Source of the DNA: JBBTXJ01 sp964636345
GTDB taxonomy: Bacteria > Patescibacteriota > Patescibacteriia > Magasanikbacterales > JBBTXJ01
Assembly: GCA_964636345.1 (NCBI GenBank)
Contig: CAZWRL010000006.1
Location: forward strand, 1 to 32,045
Direction: 5' to 3'
DNA length: 32,045 nucleotides
Shown: one piece after another, positions 13,964 to 22,900 of the stretch
Layout: every line of letters begins with the position of its first letter
How positions within the stretch are numbered: position 1 is the first letter of the stretch
Made by a program: the position numbers and the translations under genes
Notes under the pieces: generated by a model
Told to the model about the DNA's origin: nothing
The model's database searches: none
Seen by the model: the letters and a program-made list of their open reading frames with translations, nothing else

Positions 13964-15193
13964 ATGCGCATACTGATTTTGGCACAAGAAATTTCACTTG
14001 ATCAGCCCGGCGGTTCCGGACGCGTGGCGTGGGAGCAGGCGCGGGCGCTTGCCGCGCGTGGGCACACGGTTGCGCTCGGAGTACCTCACGGGCGAGCATC
14101 GCTCAAAGATGAAGAACGACGCGACAACGTAACAATTTTTCGGTTTGGTGATTACAAGCGGCGTGCGGAGTTTGGCAGGAGCATTGCGGATATTTTGGAT
14201 ACGCCGCGATTTATGAAACACGTGTTGGCCGGCGCGCGGTGGGATGTGCTCATTGCGCATCATCCGCATGTTGCCTATGGCGCGCTCCGTGTGCCGGCAG
14301 CGCGCCGCCTGCCGTGTATGTATATGTTTCATGCGTCAGCGGCGGCCGAGATTCAGTATGAGGGATTGTCGCGTCCCGGGTTATGGCCGCTCGCCGCTCT
14401 TTTTTTAAAACCGGGATTTGTAAGTTGGACGCGATGGATTGAAAAACGGGTGTTGCGTCACGCGCGGGTCGTGTGCGTCTTTAGTGATTTTTCAGGAAAA
14501 TTATTGCGCGGGTTGTACCCGCGGACAACGCGGAAGACGACGGTTGTGCGCGTGCCGATGGGCATTGATACCGCGCGTTTCCACCTGCCGACATCAAAGC
14601 GGGTGGTGCGCCGAGCGCTTGGTTTGCCGGAAGACGCGCTGGTTGCGGTAACGGTCAGGCGTTTGGTGCCGCGCACGGGCGTCAAAATTTTGATTGATGC
14701 GTGGCGGGCGCTGTATGATCGCGTGGGAGCGATGGCGCATCTGGTTATTGTCGGCGAAGGGCGGGAGCGGCAGGAACTGGAGAACCATGCGCGTGCGATT
14801 GGACTGGAGACCCAAGTTCATTTTGCGGGTCATGTGCGCGATGCGGAGCTTCCGGCGTGGTATCAGGCGGCCGATGTGACCGTGATTCCAACCGTGGCGT
14901 ATGAGGGATTTGGCGTTTCCATTGTTGAGTCCATGGCATGCGGCACACCGGTGATTGGCACGCCCGTTGGCGCGATTCCGGAAATTTTACTTGCCTTTGA
15001 TGAGCGTCTGCTTGCTGACGCGGCGCGCGCGTTGCCGCTTGCCGAGCGTCTGGTGTGGTTTGCTGAAGAAGGTATGCGCGAGGAGTGGGCAGAGCAAGCG
15101 CGTGATTTTGTAAAGCGATGGTATTCATGGGAAAAGCACGCGGAAACGATAGAGGAACTCGTACAGCAACATGAAAATCGTTCAGGTCAATAA
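13964..15193 (+). CDS. GT4 family glycosyltransferase
   Basis: 409 residues, GT-B fold, family GT4. The N-terminal acceptor domain opens with MRILILAQEISLDQPGGSGRVAWEQARALAARGH. The C-terminal donor domain includes VTVRRLVPRTGVKILIDAW and the retaining E-x7-E motif at Glu314-Glu322 in EGFGVSIVESMACGTPVIGTPVG, which contacts the nucleotide sugar. It transfers a sugar, probably to a lipid-linked surface glycan, on the cytoplasmic side; sugar and acceptor cannot be read from sequence. In many relatives the first donor motif reads GRL(V/S)xxKG; here it is VRRLVPRTG, a small deviation. It overlaps the following gene by 23 bases. Confidence 0.9.
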   Translation: MRILILAQEISLDQPGGSGRVAWEQARALAARGHTVALGVPHGRASLKDEERRDNVTIFRFGDYKRRAEFGRSIADILDTPRFMKHVLAGARWDVLIAHHPHVAYGALRVPAARRLPCMYMFHASAAAEIQYEGLSRPGLWPLAALFLKPGFVSWTRWIEKRVLRHARVVCVFSDFSGKLLRGLYPRTTRKTTVVRVPMGIDTARFHLPTSKRVVRRALGLPEDALVAVTVRRLVPRTGVKILIDAWRALYDRVGAMAHLVIVGEGRERQELENHARAIGLETQVHFAGHVRDAELPAWYQAADVTVIPTVAYEGFGVSIVESMACGTPVIGTPVGAIPEILLAFDERLLADAARALPLAERLVWFAEEGMREEWAEQARDFVKRWYSWEKHAETIEELVQQHENRSGQ

Positions 15194-16388
15194 ATTTTAC
15201 TATCCGCGCGGGGGCGCCGATATTTACGCATTGGCGCTTTCTGATTTGTTGCGCGCGGCGGGGCATGAGGTGATCCCGTTTGCTATGCATCATCCGGAAA
15301 ATCTCGCGACACCGTACGCGCGATATTTTGTGAGCTATGTTGATTTGAAAAAACATGAAGGGTGGTGGAGCGATCTTAAAAAATTTTGGCGTATTGTGTA
15401 TTCGTTTGAAGCGCGACGGAAATTCGCGCGACTTCTGCGTGATGAAAAACCGGATGTGGTGCATGTGCATAATGTGTACCACCAACTTTCACCTTCCATT
15501 TTAGATGCGGCGCGCGCCGCGCGCGTGCCGGTGGTGATGACCGTGCATGATTATAAATTGTTTAATCCAAATTACAGCATGTTTGGGCACGGGGGCGTGA
15601 TATGTGAACACGGCCGTGATGGGAGGTTTTGGGAGATCGTGCGGTATAATTGTATGGGATCGCGTGCCGCGAGTTTCACCGTTGCGTGCGAGGCGTATCT
15701 GCATCGGTGGCGCCGCACGTATGAGCGCGCGGTGCGGCGTTTTGTGAGCCCGAGTATGTTTTTGATTAATCTTGCGGCTCTCTACGGTTGGAAGCATTCG
15801 CAGTTTGTGCACCTGCCAAGTTTTGTGCGGCCGATTCGTCCGCCTCGCGCGGGCGGCAAAGAATGCATATTGTATTTTGGTCGTTTGAGCAGAGAAAAAG
15901 GATTGTCCTATCTTTTAGAAGCGGCAAAGATGGCGCGCACGGTGCCGCTCGTGATTGCGGGACGCGGGCCGGAGGAGGCGGCGTTGCGGAGCCAGGCCGG
16001 GGCGCTTGGCCTGCGCAATGTGACGTTTGTGGGATTTAAAGAAGGGGCGGAATTATGGCGTTTAGTGCAGGGCGCGCGCGCGGTGGTGGCGCCAACCATG
16101 AGTTATGAAAATTATCCGTTATCAGTGATTGAGGCACAGTCGCTCGGAAAGATTGTCATCGCAACGCGACGAGGTGGTTTGCCGGAAATGGTGCATGATG
16201 GCGAGAACGGTTTTTTGGTTAATCCGGGCGATTCGCTTGAACTGGCGAAGACGATGGAACGCGTGTGGCAGATGCCCGCGGATGAACGCGGCGCCATGGA
16301 AGGAGCGGCGCGCGCGCGTGTGTTGCGCGAGAATGATCCAACGGATCACGTGCGGAGGATTGTCGCGCTGTATAAGAGTGTTATATGA
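15171..16388 (+). CDS. GT4 family glycosyltransferase
   Basis: 405 residues. N-terminal MKIVQVNKFYYPRGGADIYALALSDLL carries the glycine-rich acceptor-domain loop; VVHVHNVYHQLSPSIL and TVHDYKLFNPNY are characteristic of this GT4 subgroup. The donor domain has LYFGRLSREKGLSYLLEA (about 234-251) and the E-x7-E motif at Glu313-Glu321 in SYENYPLSVIEAQSLGKIVIATRRGGLPE. It acts on a surface glycan with the Wzy-like protein of the same operon; the sugar is unknown. The ATG lies within the last 23 bases of the preceding gene, and its own stop overlaps the next start by four bases (ATGA), indicating translational coupling. Confidence 0.9.
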   Translation: MKIVQVNKFYYPRGGADIYALALSDLLRAAGHEVIPFAMHHPENLATPYARYFVSYVDLKKHEGWWSDLKKFWRIVYSFEARRKFARLLRDEKPDVVHVHNVYHQLSPSILDAARAARVPVVMTVHDYKLFNPNYSMFGHGGVICEHGRDGRFWEIVRYNCMGSRAASFTVACEAYLHRWRRTYERAVRRFVSPSMFLINLAALYGWKHSQFVHLPSFVRPIRPPRAGGKECILYFGRLSREKGLSYLLEAAKMARTVPLVIAGRGPEEAALRSQAGALGLRNVTFVGFKEGAELWRLVQGARAVVAPTMSYENYPLSVIEAQSLGKIVIATRRGGLPEMVHDGENGFLVNPGDSLELAKTMERVWQMPADERGAMEGAARARVLRENDPTDHVRRIVALYKSVI

Positions 16389-17512
16389 AAGTAGCCATGA
16401 TTGGTCAGAAGGGAATCCCCGCGCTCTATGGCGGCGTTGAGCGCCATGTTGAGGTGCTCGCAACGCATCTTGCGCGCGCGGGTCACACGGTCACGGTGTA
16501 TGCGCGAACGTGGTATTCCGGCGGCCGTGCCATGCCGGATCATAAACGCATGACGCGGATTCTTTTGCCATCTATTCACACCCAGCATCTTGACACGGTG
16601 ACGCATGTCGCCCTCTCGCTTTTTCACGCGCTCTTTCAAAAGTATGACGTGATTCATCTGCACGGCGTTGGGCCAGCGCTTTTGGCGTGGATACCGCGTC
16701 TTTTGAAACCGCGCGCGCGTGTGGTGGTGACGGTGCATTCGCTCAATCGCGAGCATCCGCAATGGAATGCGTTTGATCGGGTGATATTACGCATGGGCGA
16801 ATGGGCCGCGGTTCACTTTGCGCACCAAACCATTGTGGTGAGCAAATTTTTGCGCGCGTATTTTCGGCGTGAATATAGCCGCGATACGATCGTTATTCCT
16901 AATGGTATTGAGATGCCGGGAGTCGCGCCATCAGCACACCTGCTCAAACGATGGCGCCTTGAACCAAAGCGATACGCGGTTTTTATTGGCCGTTTGGTGG
17001 AAGGAAAGGGCGTGCACACCCTGATCCGCGCGTGGCGCCAATTACAAAAAAAGCGCCCGGAGGCGCTTGCGGGGAGATCACTGGTTATTGTGGGTGATGA
17101 GAGTTTTTCGCGTGAGTACGCGCTGCATTTGAGACGTTTGGCGCGCGGCGACGCGTCAATTATTTTTACTGGCTGGCAGGATGGCACTCCACTCGGCGCG
17201 CTGCTTGCGCACGCGGAAATGTTGGTGCAACCATCGCTTTCTGAAGGATTGCCGCTGGTACTGCTTGAGGCCATGGCATACGGCATTCCGGTGTTGGTAT
17301 CCGATATCCCCGCGCATCGGGAAATTATTGCCGAGGCGCGCGTTCGTTTCCCCGTTGACGATGCTACCGCGCTCGCGGCACACCTGGCAGAACTCTTGAC
17401 CGATCGTGCGTGGCACGAGGAATTGGGGCGTAAAAATCAGGAGCTTGTGCGGAGGGAATATCAGTGGAAACAGGCAACCGACAAGACGATCGCGGCGTAT
17501 CACGCTACGTGA
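16385..17512 (+). CDS. GT4 family glycosyltransferase, rhamnosyltransferase-like
   Basis: 375 residues. The N-terminus MKVAMIGQKGIPALYGGVERHVEVLATHLARAGH is the signature of the GT4/DUF1972-type glycosyltransferases often annotated as rhamnosyl- or mannosyltransferases. VIHLHGVGPALLAWIPRLLKPRARVVVTVHSL follows, then the donor domain with FIGRLVEGKGVHTLIRAW (about 200-217) and E-x7-E at Glu287-Glu295 in SEGLPLVLLEAMAYGIPVL. Last gene of the operon. Its end overlaps by 13 bases the convergent helix-turn-helix gene, with no terminator visible between them, so the two transcripts are probably antisense at their 3' ends. Confidence 0.9.
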   Translation: MKVAMIGQKGIPALYGGVERHVEVLATHLARAGHTVTVYARTWYSGGRAMPDHKRMTRILLPSIHTQHLDTVTHVALSLFHALFQKYDVIHLHGVGPALLAWIPRLLKPRARVVVTVHSLNREHPQWNAFDRVILRMGEWAAVHFAHQTIVVSKFLRAYFRREYSRDTIVIPNGIEMPGVAPSAHLLKRWRLEPKRYAVFIGRLVEGKGVHTLIRAWRQLQKKRPEALAGRSLVIVGDESFSREYALHLRRLARGDASIIFTGWQDGTPLGALLAHAEMLVQPSLSEGLPLVLLEAMAYGIPVLVSDIPAHREIIAEARVRFPVDDATALAAHLAELLTDRAWHEELGRKNQELVRREYQWKQATDKTIAAYHAT

Positions 17513-17850
17513 TCGTTTGGAATATCTGGGATATCAAGCGGTATTTTTTTTTGGTCTTGCGGAACAATGTTGACGCTGGGGCTGTATAGTTTGCCCGCGA
17601 TGTTCCAGCGTTCAACAAATTGTCCGATGCCGCGTTTAGTGGTTTTTGATTGAATCGTAGTTTTTTGCGACCACGTCACTAAACTTTCAAAATTAACTTT
17701 GTACCGGCCGGCAACCACGATATATGAGAGCTCTCCGGCGAGCAAGGCGCGGCGTATGGTTTGAGCGTTAACGCCAAAGAGGCGAGCGGCTTCTGATACC
17801 GAAACACGTATTATGTACTTTTTACCCTCCGTGTTTTTTTCGTCGGCCAT
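17500..17850 (-). CDS. Small helix-turn-helix DNA-binding protein (excisionase/MerR-like fold)
   Basis: 116 residues. The segment RVSVSEAARLFGVNAQTIRRALLAGEL (about 15-41) is a helix-turn-helix of the MerR/excisionase (HTH_17) type, followed by the short beta wing YIVVAGRYKVNFESLVTWSQ. The C-terminal half (62-116) is polar, basic then proline-rich, with no recognised domain. It probably acts as a small transcription factor or nucleoid/replication accessory protein. The start ATG at 17850 has no clear Shine-Dalgarno; TATACT on the minus strand at 17859-17864 lies eight bases before it, again suggesting a nearly leaderless transcript. Palindromic operator-like sites at 17860-17895 overlap this promoter, so autoregulation is likely. 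Its 3' end overlaps the glycosyltransferase gene. Confidence 0.75.
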   Translation of the reverse strand: MADEKNTEGKKYIIRVSVSEAARLFGVNAQTIRRALLAGELSYIVVAGRYKVNFESLVTWSQKTTIQSKTTKRGIGQFVERWNIAGKLYSPSVNIVPQDQKKIPLDIPDIPNDHVA

Positions 17851-17859
17851 ACGTTCAAA

Positions 17860-17895
17860 GTATAGAATAGTATATACAAATAGGATAGTTGTACC
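17860..17895. promoter_or_regulatory. Two adjacent 18-bp operator-like sites
   Basis: 17860-17877 reads GTATAG-AATAGT-ATATAC and 17878-17895 reads AAATAG-GATAGT-TGTACC, directly abutting. With the sites at 17939 and 18019 they fit a common GTATAG-nATAGT-nTATAC pattern; the second is the weakest. They cover the probable promoter of the helix-turn-helix gene. Confidence 0.6.
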
Positions 17896-17938
17896 TTACA
17901 GGAGTATCTGTGGATATGTCAATGTTTAATTGGTGAAA

Positions 17939-17956
17939 GTATACGCTAGTGTATAC
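17939..17956. promoter_or_regulatory. 18-bp operator-like palindrome
   Basis: GTATAC-GCTAGT-GTATAC: perfect 6-bp inverted arms around a 6-bp centre resembling those of the neighbouring sites. Confidence 0.62.
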
Positions 17957-17987
17957 AAATCTGTGGATAACTGGATTGTGCTCAAAT

Positions 17988-18003
17988 AAGCAAAATTTTG
18001 CTT
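17988..18003. repeat. Perfect 16-bp palindrome
   Basis: AAGCAAAATTTTGCTT is fully self-complementary, in the centre of the DnaA-box cluster. A smaller hairpin GCTT-TTT-AAGC follows immediately (18000-18010). Confidence 0.7.
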
Positions 18004-18013
18004 TTTAAGCATA

Positions 18014-18041
18014 CAAAAGTATAGACTATCCTATACTTTTG
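18014..18041. promoter_or_regulatory. Long operator-like inverted repeat
   Basis: CAAAAGTATAG and CTATACTTTTG are perfect 11-bp inverted arms separated by six bases; the core 18019-18036 matches the other 18-bp sites when read on the minus strand (centre GATAGT). It lies about 115 bases upstream of the sigma factor start. Confidence 0.68.
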
Positions 18042-18154
18042 TTTGTTGGTTATCTGTGGATAAATACCAAAATCTGCTAAAATGGCTAAAAATACTGGCT
18101 GGCTTTTTATCCACAATTCCTGTAACATTTTTGCCACTTATACGGTATATATCT

Positions 18155-18700
18155 ATGAAAAATGAACTAGATGAAAAGATGCTAATTTATCGGGTGGAAG
18201 CGACGCGGGATCCGGAAGCGTTTAGCGCGCTCTATAGCCACTATTATCCAGCGATTTATAGGTTCATTTTGTTTAGAGTGTCCAATCCAGATGTGGCACA
18301 TGATGTGGTGGCAGATGTTTTTTTAAAATTATGGACGCATGTAATCGAGCGGCGGCGATTAACGAATTTCAGGGCGCTTGCGTATCGTATTGCGCGGAAT
18401 ACCGTTGTTGATCACTATCGCGCGGCACGTCCAACGATATCGCTTGATGAGATGGGCGCGCTTGAGCCGATGACTGAAGATTTTGCAGCGCTCGCTGGTG
18501 GCGCGATAGATCGCTCAATTGCGGCAGAAAAACTTGCGCAGGCGCTCCATGTGTTGAAAGAAGAAGATATAGAACTGGTGACCCTTTTTTACGCGGAGCA
18601 TTTACGGGTCAAAGAGATTGCAACCATTGTGAACAAGCGGCCAGGAACGATACGTGTGCAGTTGCATCGAGCGCTTAAACAACTTCGTGACGTACTGTGA
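18155..18700 (+). CDS. ECF-type RNA polymerase sigma factor
   Basis: 181 residues with the two-domain layout of extracytoplasmic-function sigma factors. Region 2 spans about 21-90 (DPEAFSALYSHYYPAIYRF, DVVADVFLKLWTHV, NFRALAYRIARNTVVDHYR), recognising -10 DNA and core polymerase. Region 4 spans about 128-180 (LHVLKEEDIELVTLFYAEHLRVKEIATIVNKRPGTIRVQLHRALKQLRD), the -35-binding helix-turn-helix. The ATG at 18155 is chosen because the family starts there; a GTG at 18056 in the same frame belongs to a DnaA box and its extension is hydrophobic and unlike sigma factors. It is followed after six bases by a DUF5667-type membrane protein, the usual partner in CPR genomes, and then the S-layer gene. 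The upstream region carries DnaA boxes and operator-like palindromes. Confidence 0.88.
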   Translation: MKNELDEKMLIYRVEATRDPEAFSALYSHYYPAIYRFILFRVSNPDVAHDVVADVFLKLWTHVIERRRLTNFRALAYRIARNTVVDHYRAARPTISLDEMGALEPMTEDFAALAGGAIDRSIAAEKLAQALHVLKEEDIELVTLFYAEHLRVKEIATIVNKRPGTIRVQLHRALKQLRDVL

Positions 18701-18706
18701 TATACT

Positions 18707-19777
18707 ATGTTGTGGCGACGTAAGGATAGACAAATTATAAAAGCATTGCGGGCATTCTACGATGATCCCCGATTTTTGCCGTCTCCCGAAGCGATGGAGC
18801 GGAATCGGCAACGGATCATGACGCAGGTGTATCAGACGAGAGCAGCGTCAGTTGAGACAGTTCCTTTGTATATTCGTGCGCGTATTCTTGCGAAACTGTT
18901 TATTCCGGAGAGTGTGTGGCGATTTGCGCTCCAGCCGGCACTCGTTGTGGTGTTGGTGCTCGGTGTTGGCACCGGCGGATGGATTACCTCGGTGCAGGCC
19001 GCGTCAAAAAGTTTGCCGGGCGACGCGCTCTATTCCATTAAGATTGCTGGGGAAAAGACTCAAGTGGCGTTCGCCAGTTTATCTCATGATGAGCGGGCAG
19101 TGACCGGCCTTCGGATGGTATTTGCTTCGCGGCGTCTTGACGAGGTAAAGAAAGTTTCAGGCGTTAAAAATCAGAAAGAGAAGGAAGCGCGCGCAAGTGT
19201 GGCCGTGCGTGGTTTTAAGGAGCAAATCACCAGCCTGAATACGTCGTTTAAGGATTTGAAAACGACACAACCTGAATCGTTGGTTCAGGTAGCAAAGACG
19301 GTTGGCGAGAAGAGCGGCTCATTTGTTGATGCGTTATCGCAGGCAAAAGCGGGGGTTGGGTCGCCCATTGTTGAACTCCAGTTGCAGGAAGCAACGCAAT
19401 TAGTACAGCAGACGAGTGATGCGGCGGTTGCGGTGGTGGTGGCAAATCATGCGTCAGGCAATACTGATGTAAGTACCAAAGAGGTGGCGGCGATGGTTGG
19501 CGATCAGTTGACTCGTGCGCGCGATACGGTTGCTGAATTGGTCAAACAAGAGGGGGTGGGGAATGCCGCGCGTCGTCAGGTGGCACAGGTGGTGCGCGAC
19601 GCCGAACAGTTGATAGAAAAACAGGAATTTGATGGCGCGCTTACGCGGGTACGAGTCATTCAAGGGATAGCGGATACCGTAGCGCCTGCTTCGGGTGAGG
19701 GTGTGCCTTCTTTTGCGGCAACAATCACGCGCGTTATTCTGAACGTGACCAGCACCATCATTGGCGAAAAACAATAA
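18707..19777 (+). CDS. DUF5667-type membrane protein, probable anti-sigma partner
   Basis: 356 residues. A cytoplasmic N-terminal part (1-70, basic, with RQIIKALRAFYDDPRFLPSPEAMERNRQRIM) is followed by one membrane segment at about 75-97 and an extracytoplasmic domain starting SLPGDALYSIKIAGEKTQVAFA (about 102-123), the hallmark of DUF5667 (PF18915). The remainder (130-356) is helical and probably coiled coil. Proteins of this build next to ECF sigma genes are thought to bind the sigma factor at the membrane and release it on a surface signal; direct anti-sigma activity is inference. No good Shine-Dalgarno is seen; it lies six bases after the sigma stop and is probably cotranscribed. The promoter of the downstream S-layer gene may lie inside its 3' end. 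Confidence 0.8.
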   Translation: MLWRRKDRQIIKALRAFYDDPRFLPSPEAMERNRQRIMTQVYQTRAASVETVPLYIRARILAKLFIPESVWRFALQPALVVVLVLGVGTGGWITSVQAASKSLPGDALYSIKIAGEKTQVAFASLSHDERAVTGLRMVFASRRLDEVKKVSGVKNQKEKEARASVAVRGFKEQITSLNTSFKDLKTTQPESLVQVAKTVGEKSGSFVDALSQAKAGVGSPIVELQLQEATQLVQQTSDAAVAVVVANHASGNTDVSTKEVAAMVGDQLTRARDTVAELVKQEGVGNAARRQVAQVVRDAEQLIEKQEFDGALTRVRVIQGIADTVAPASGEGVPSFAATITRVILNVTSTIIGEKQ

Positions 19778-19800
19778 TTCTTTAAGGCAGAATCCGGCTT

Positions 19801-19928
19801 CTGATTTATTTCAGAGATCGGATCCTCCCTTTAAGGAGGAATTACGTTATTATCAACGTGAAGAATCCAAGGTCGAGTTCTCATAAAGAGAACGTCTTCA
19901 CATTGTGCGACGCGTTTTACAGCGCGTC
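19801..19928 (+). promoter_or_regulatory. Hairpin-rich 5' leader of the S-layer gene
   Basis: Five consecutive hairpins: 19801-19814 (CTGA/TCAG, weak), 19823-19840 (TCCTCC/GGAGGA, sequestering a Shine-Dalgarno-like GGAGG), 19844-19859 (ACGTT/AACGT), 19877-19893 (GTTCTC/GAGAAC) and 19909-19928 (GACGCG/CGCGTC). The real ATG at 19951 follows 22 bases later. A GTG at 19858 opens the frame but is 18 bases from the GGAGG and yields no signal peptide at its N-terminus. Confidence 0.62.
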
Positions 19929-19950
19929 AACAAAAGAGTTAACAATAATT

Positions 19951-22900
19951 ATGACAACAGCATTACGCATAAGTAGAAAAGCAATAACCAGCGCTGTTGT
20001 AGGGATGACCATTTTGTGGTCTGTTGGCGCATCCGCTCTCATTAATCCCTTGGTCGCCCAAGGAGCTCCGGTTGCGAAGGGAAGTTTAGTGAGCGGTGAT
20101 CTCATCATATCTGACGCGGGCAAAGCAGGCGCAACGGTCTATCTCTACAACGCTGGCAAGAGATATCCATTTCCAAACCAGAGAGTATACGCTTCATGGT
20201 ATGGCAATGATTTCTCAAAATTAAAGCGACTTTCAGTCGAGGACTTGGGGTCACTCGCATGGGGTGACAACATGCTCTATCGCCCAGGATCACGTTTGAT
20301 TAAAGTTCCGGATGATCCAAAGGTATATGCCGTCTTGCCGGGTGGCATGGTGGCATGGGTGAAAGACGAAGCAACCGCGGCAAAGTTCTATGGCGCAGGA
20401 TGGGCATCACGTGTTGATGACCTTTTGGCGTCACTCTTTGTTGCGAACTACACCAACGATCCTGCCAAAGATCTGACTGCCGCTTCACAATATCCTTCCG
20501 GTACGCTCGTGAAGGTTGAGGTGGCAAGCGCCGCGCTTTCAGCGGCCGCGGTGAAGTACTACTATATTGAAAGTGGCACGAAGCGTGAGGTTTCTGAAGC
20601 GGCGCTTGGACAATTCCGCATGGATTTTGTCCTCACCGTTAAGGAAGCCGATATCGCCGGTCTCACCGTGGGTGTGGCCGTTGGAGCGGGTGAATTCTTG
20701 AACCCAGTCGCGGTGCAGGAAGGCACCACCGTTCCGGGCGCTGCAGCTCCGGTTGACTCCGCGCCGGCAGGTGGCACGGTCACCGTCAGTTTGGCGGCAG
20801 ACAGCCCATCAGCTCGTATTTTTGACGGCACCGCTTTGAATCCTGTCTTGAAGATTGATTTGAAGGCGGGTTCAAGCGCAGTGGAAGTAAAAAGTTTGAA
20901 GCTCACCAAGCGTGGCGGCGCCACCAATGCTAACATCACCGGTATTCGCGTGGTTGATGGCATGGGCAAGCGCCACGGCAACGTGGTTTCCTCAATCAAT
21001 GAGGACAACACGTTCACCTTGGACTTCAGCGCCGATCCAATTAAGGTGGCGGCAAACGCTTCGGAAACCGCAAGCGTGCAATTGGACTTCAACACGTCAA
21101 ATAATGGTGTTGACATCGGTCTGTCCATTGAGTCAGCGGCAGACGTTGGCACAAACGGGTCTGTTTCCGGTTCCTTCCCAATTAAGGGCTTCTTGCTAGA
21201 TGTGAAGGATGGAAATGGCATTGTGACCACCGTTACCTTTGACTTGGACGGCCCGGCCGATAACTCAAGCGTACAGATGAACGCGCCGGTTGAAGTGTTT
21301 AACTTCACTCTGCGTGACTCTGGAAGCAATGAGAAGACCTGGTTCCAGCTCATTGACCTGTACAACAACGGGTCGGTGACGGATTCAGACATCAAGGACT
21401 TCCAGCTCTTGGGTCCGAGTGGTGATGTGCTCCAGACCGTCCAACAGAAGGACAAGCACATTATCTTTGATCTTAGGTCAGCGCCGTTCTCAATGGACAA
21501 AGGCGCGACAAAGTCATTCAAGGTGAAAGTGACGCCGCTTACCGGCGCCACCAGAACCCTTGACTTGCAACTCCAGAATAACTATGACCTCTTGGTCAAG
21601 GGTCAAACCACTGCCCATTACATTCTCGCAACGGCTGATGGCACTGGTACGAATGACTCAAGCTACCCGGTTGGTGACGCGTCCGGTTATACGAACATGA
21701 CGCTCGCCTCCGGTTCCTTGACACTTGACAAGGCAGCCGACTCACCAACCACCAACTACGCGGTAGGTGAAAGCGATGTGGTGCTTGGCAAGTTCACGGT
21801 AAAGGCAACAGGTGAAGACCACGAAATTCGTCAGCTTGCATTTAAGGTGTACGAGACAGCGGACTCGGAAACGAATCTTGCTGGTTCTATCTTCGTCAAA
21901 TCCGCTGGCCAGACGCTCTACAGCGCCGCGTTCGCCGCGAACATGTTCTCGGCAAGCGCGACGGCAGTAGCAACGAGCTCAATAACCTTGAGCACCTACT
22001 TGACGGTGAAAGCCGGAGAAACCAAAACTATTGAACTTGTCGGAAGTATTGGTTCAACCGCCGCCTCCACCGATGCCTATGGTGCCAACCTGGACATTAC
22101 ACAGGTGAAGCGTCTGGTTACGGGTGACCTCGCGGACCCGAGCGTTTCGGTGGTAAACACCTCGGCGCGTTCCGTGAAGGCCTCCACGCTTGATATCACG
22201 GATGTCACTATGGCTGCTTCCGGAAGCTACAAGATTGTTTCCGGCACCAACGGAGCGCTCGTCGGTAAGTACATCGTGAACGCATCCTCCGGTGGTGAAG
22301 ATGCTCGCATGAATAGCTTCATGGTAAGCTCAACGGTTGGCGGTATTTCCGGCGACGCGGTGACTGACTGGAGCAATCTGCGCTTGTATCGTGTGGCTGC
22401 TGATGGTACGGAAACGTTGCTCCAGACGAGCAACAACACCGATACTGGTGCGGCGACCATGACATTCACCTTTACGACACCGCAGGTGATCTCCAAGAGT
22501 GAATCCGCTGGTGTTGAACTACGCCTCCGCGCCAACTTGGCCGGAACAGGCGTAAGCGCCAACATGATCTCTAGCTTCACCGCGAGCGCAGAAGCTGCTG
22601 ATGTCGTGGGCAATGTTACCGGCAACTCGGTGACAGAAGCCAAGTCCGGTCAAGGTACCACTATCAACACGGTAACCGGCGGCACGCTCAAGATCGCGCT
22701 TGACACCGCGGTTGCGCCAGCCATTAACGCCTTGGTGAATGTTGGCACAACCGACTACACCTTGGGCGCGGTAACCTTGAAAGCAGAGGATGAAACACAG
22801 AAGGTTACAGGCCTTGAGGTGCAACTCGAGGGTACCAATGCTTCATCTACAGACGTCCGCAATGTGCGTGTGTACCTTGACGGCGCCGCGACACCGCTTG

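Larger units (their letters stand above)
17909..18115. promoter_or_regulatory. Cluster of four DnaA-box-like sites in AT-rich DNA
   Basis: TGTGGATAT at 17909-17917 (one mismatch to TGTGGATAA), exact TGTGGATAA at 17962-17970 and 18055-18063, and exact TTATCCACA on the other strand sense at 18107-18115. Start-to-start distances are 53, 93 and 52 bases. The region is clearly more AT-rich than its surroundings and lacks genes. This is what a replication origin or a DnaA-controlled promoter looks like. No dnaA or dnaN gene is in the window. Confidence 0.6.

Noticed and set aside
18056..18154. GTG at 18056 as the start of the sigma factor
   Set aside because: The GTG is part of a DnaA-box-like sequence, the extension is hydrophobic and unlike sigma factors, and ATG 18155 gives a standard ECF length.
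19858..19950. GTG at 19858 as the start of the S-layer protein
   Set aside because: It would put a polar extension before the signal peptide and lies in the hairpin leader; ATG 19951 gives a normal signal peptide. Kept as an open question in the findings.
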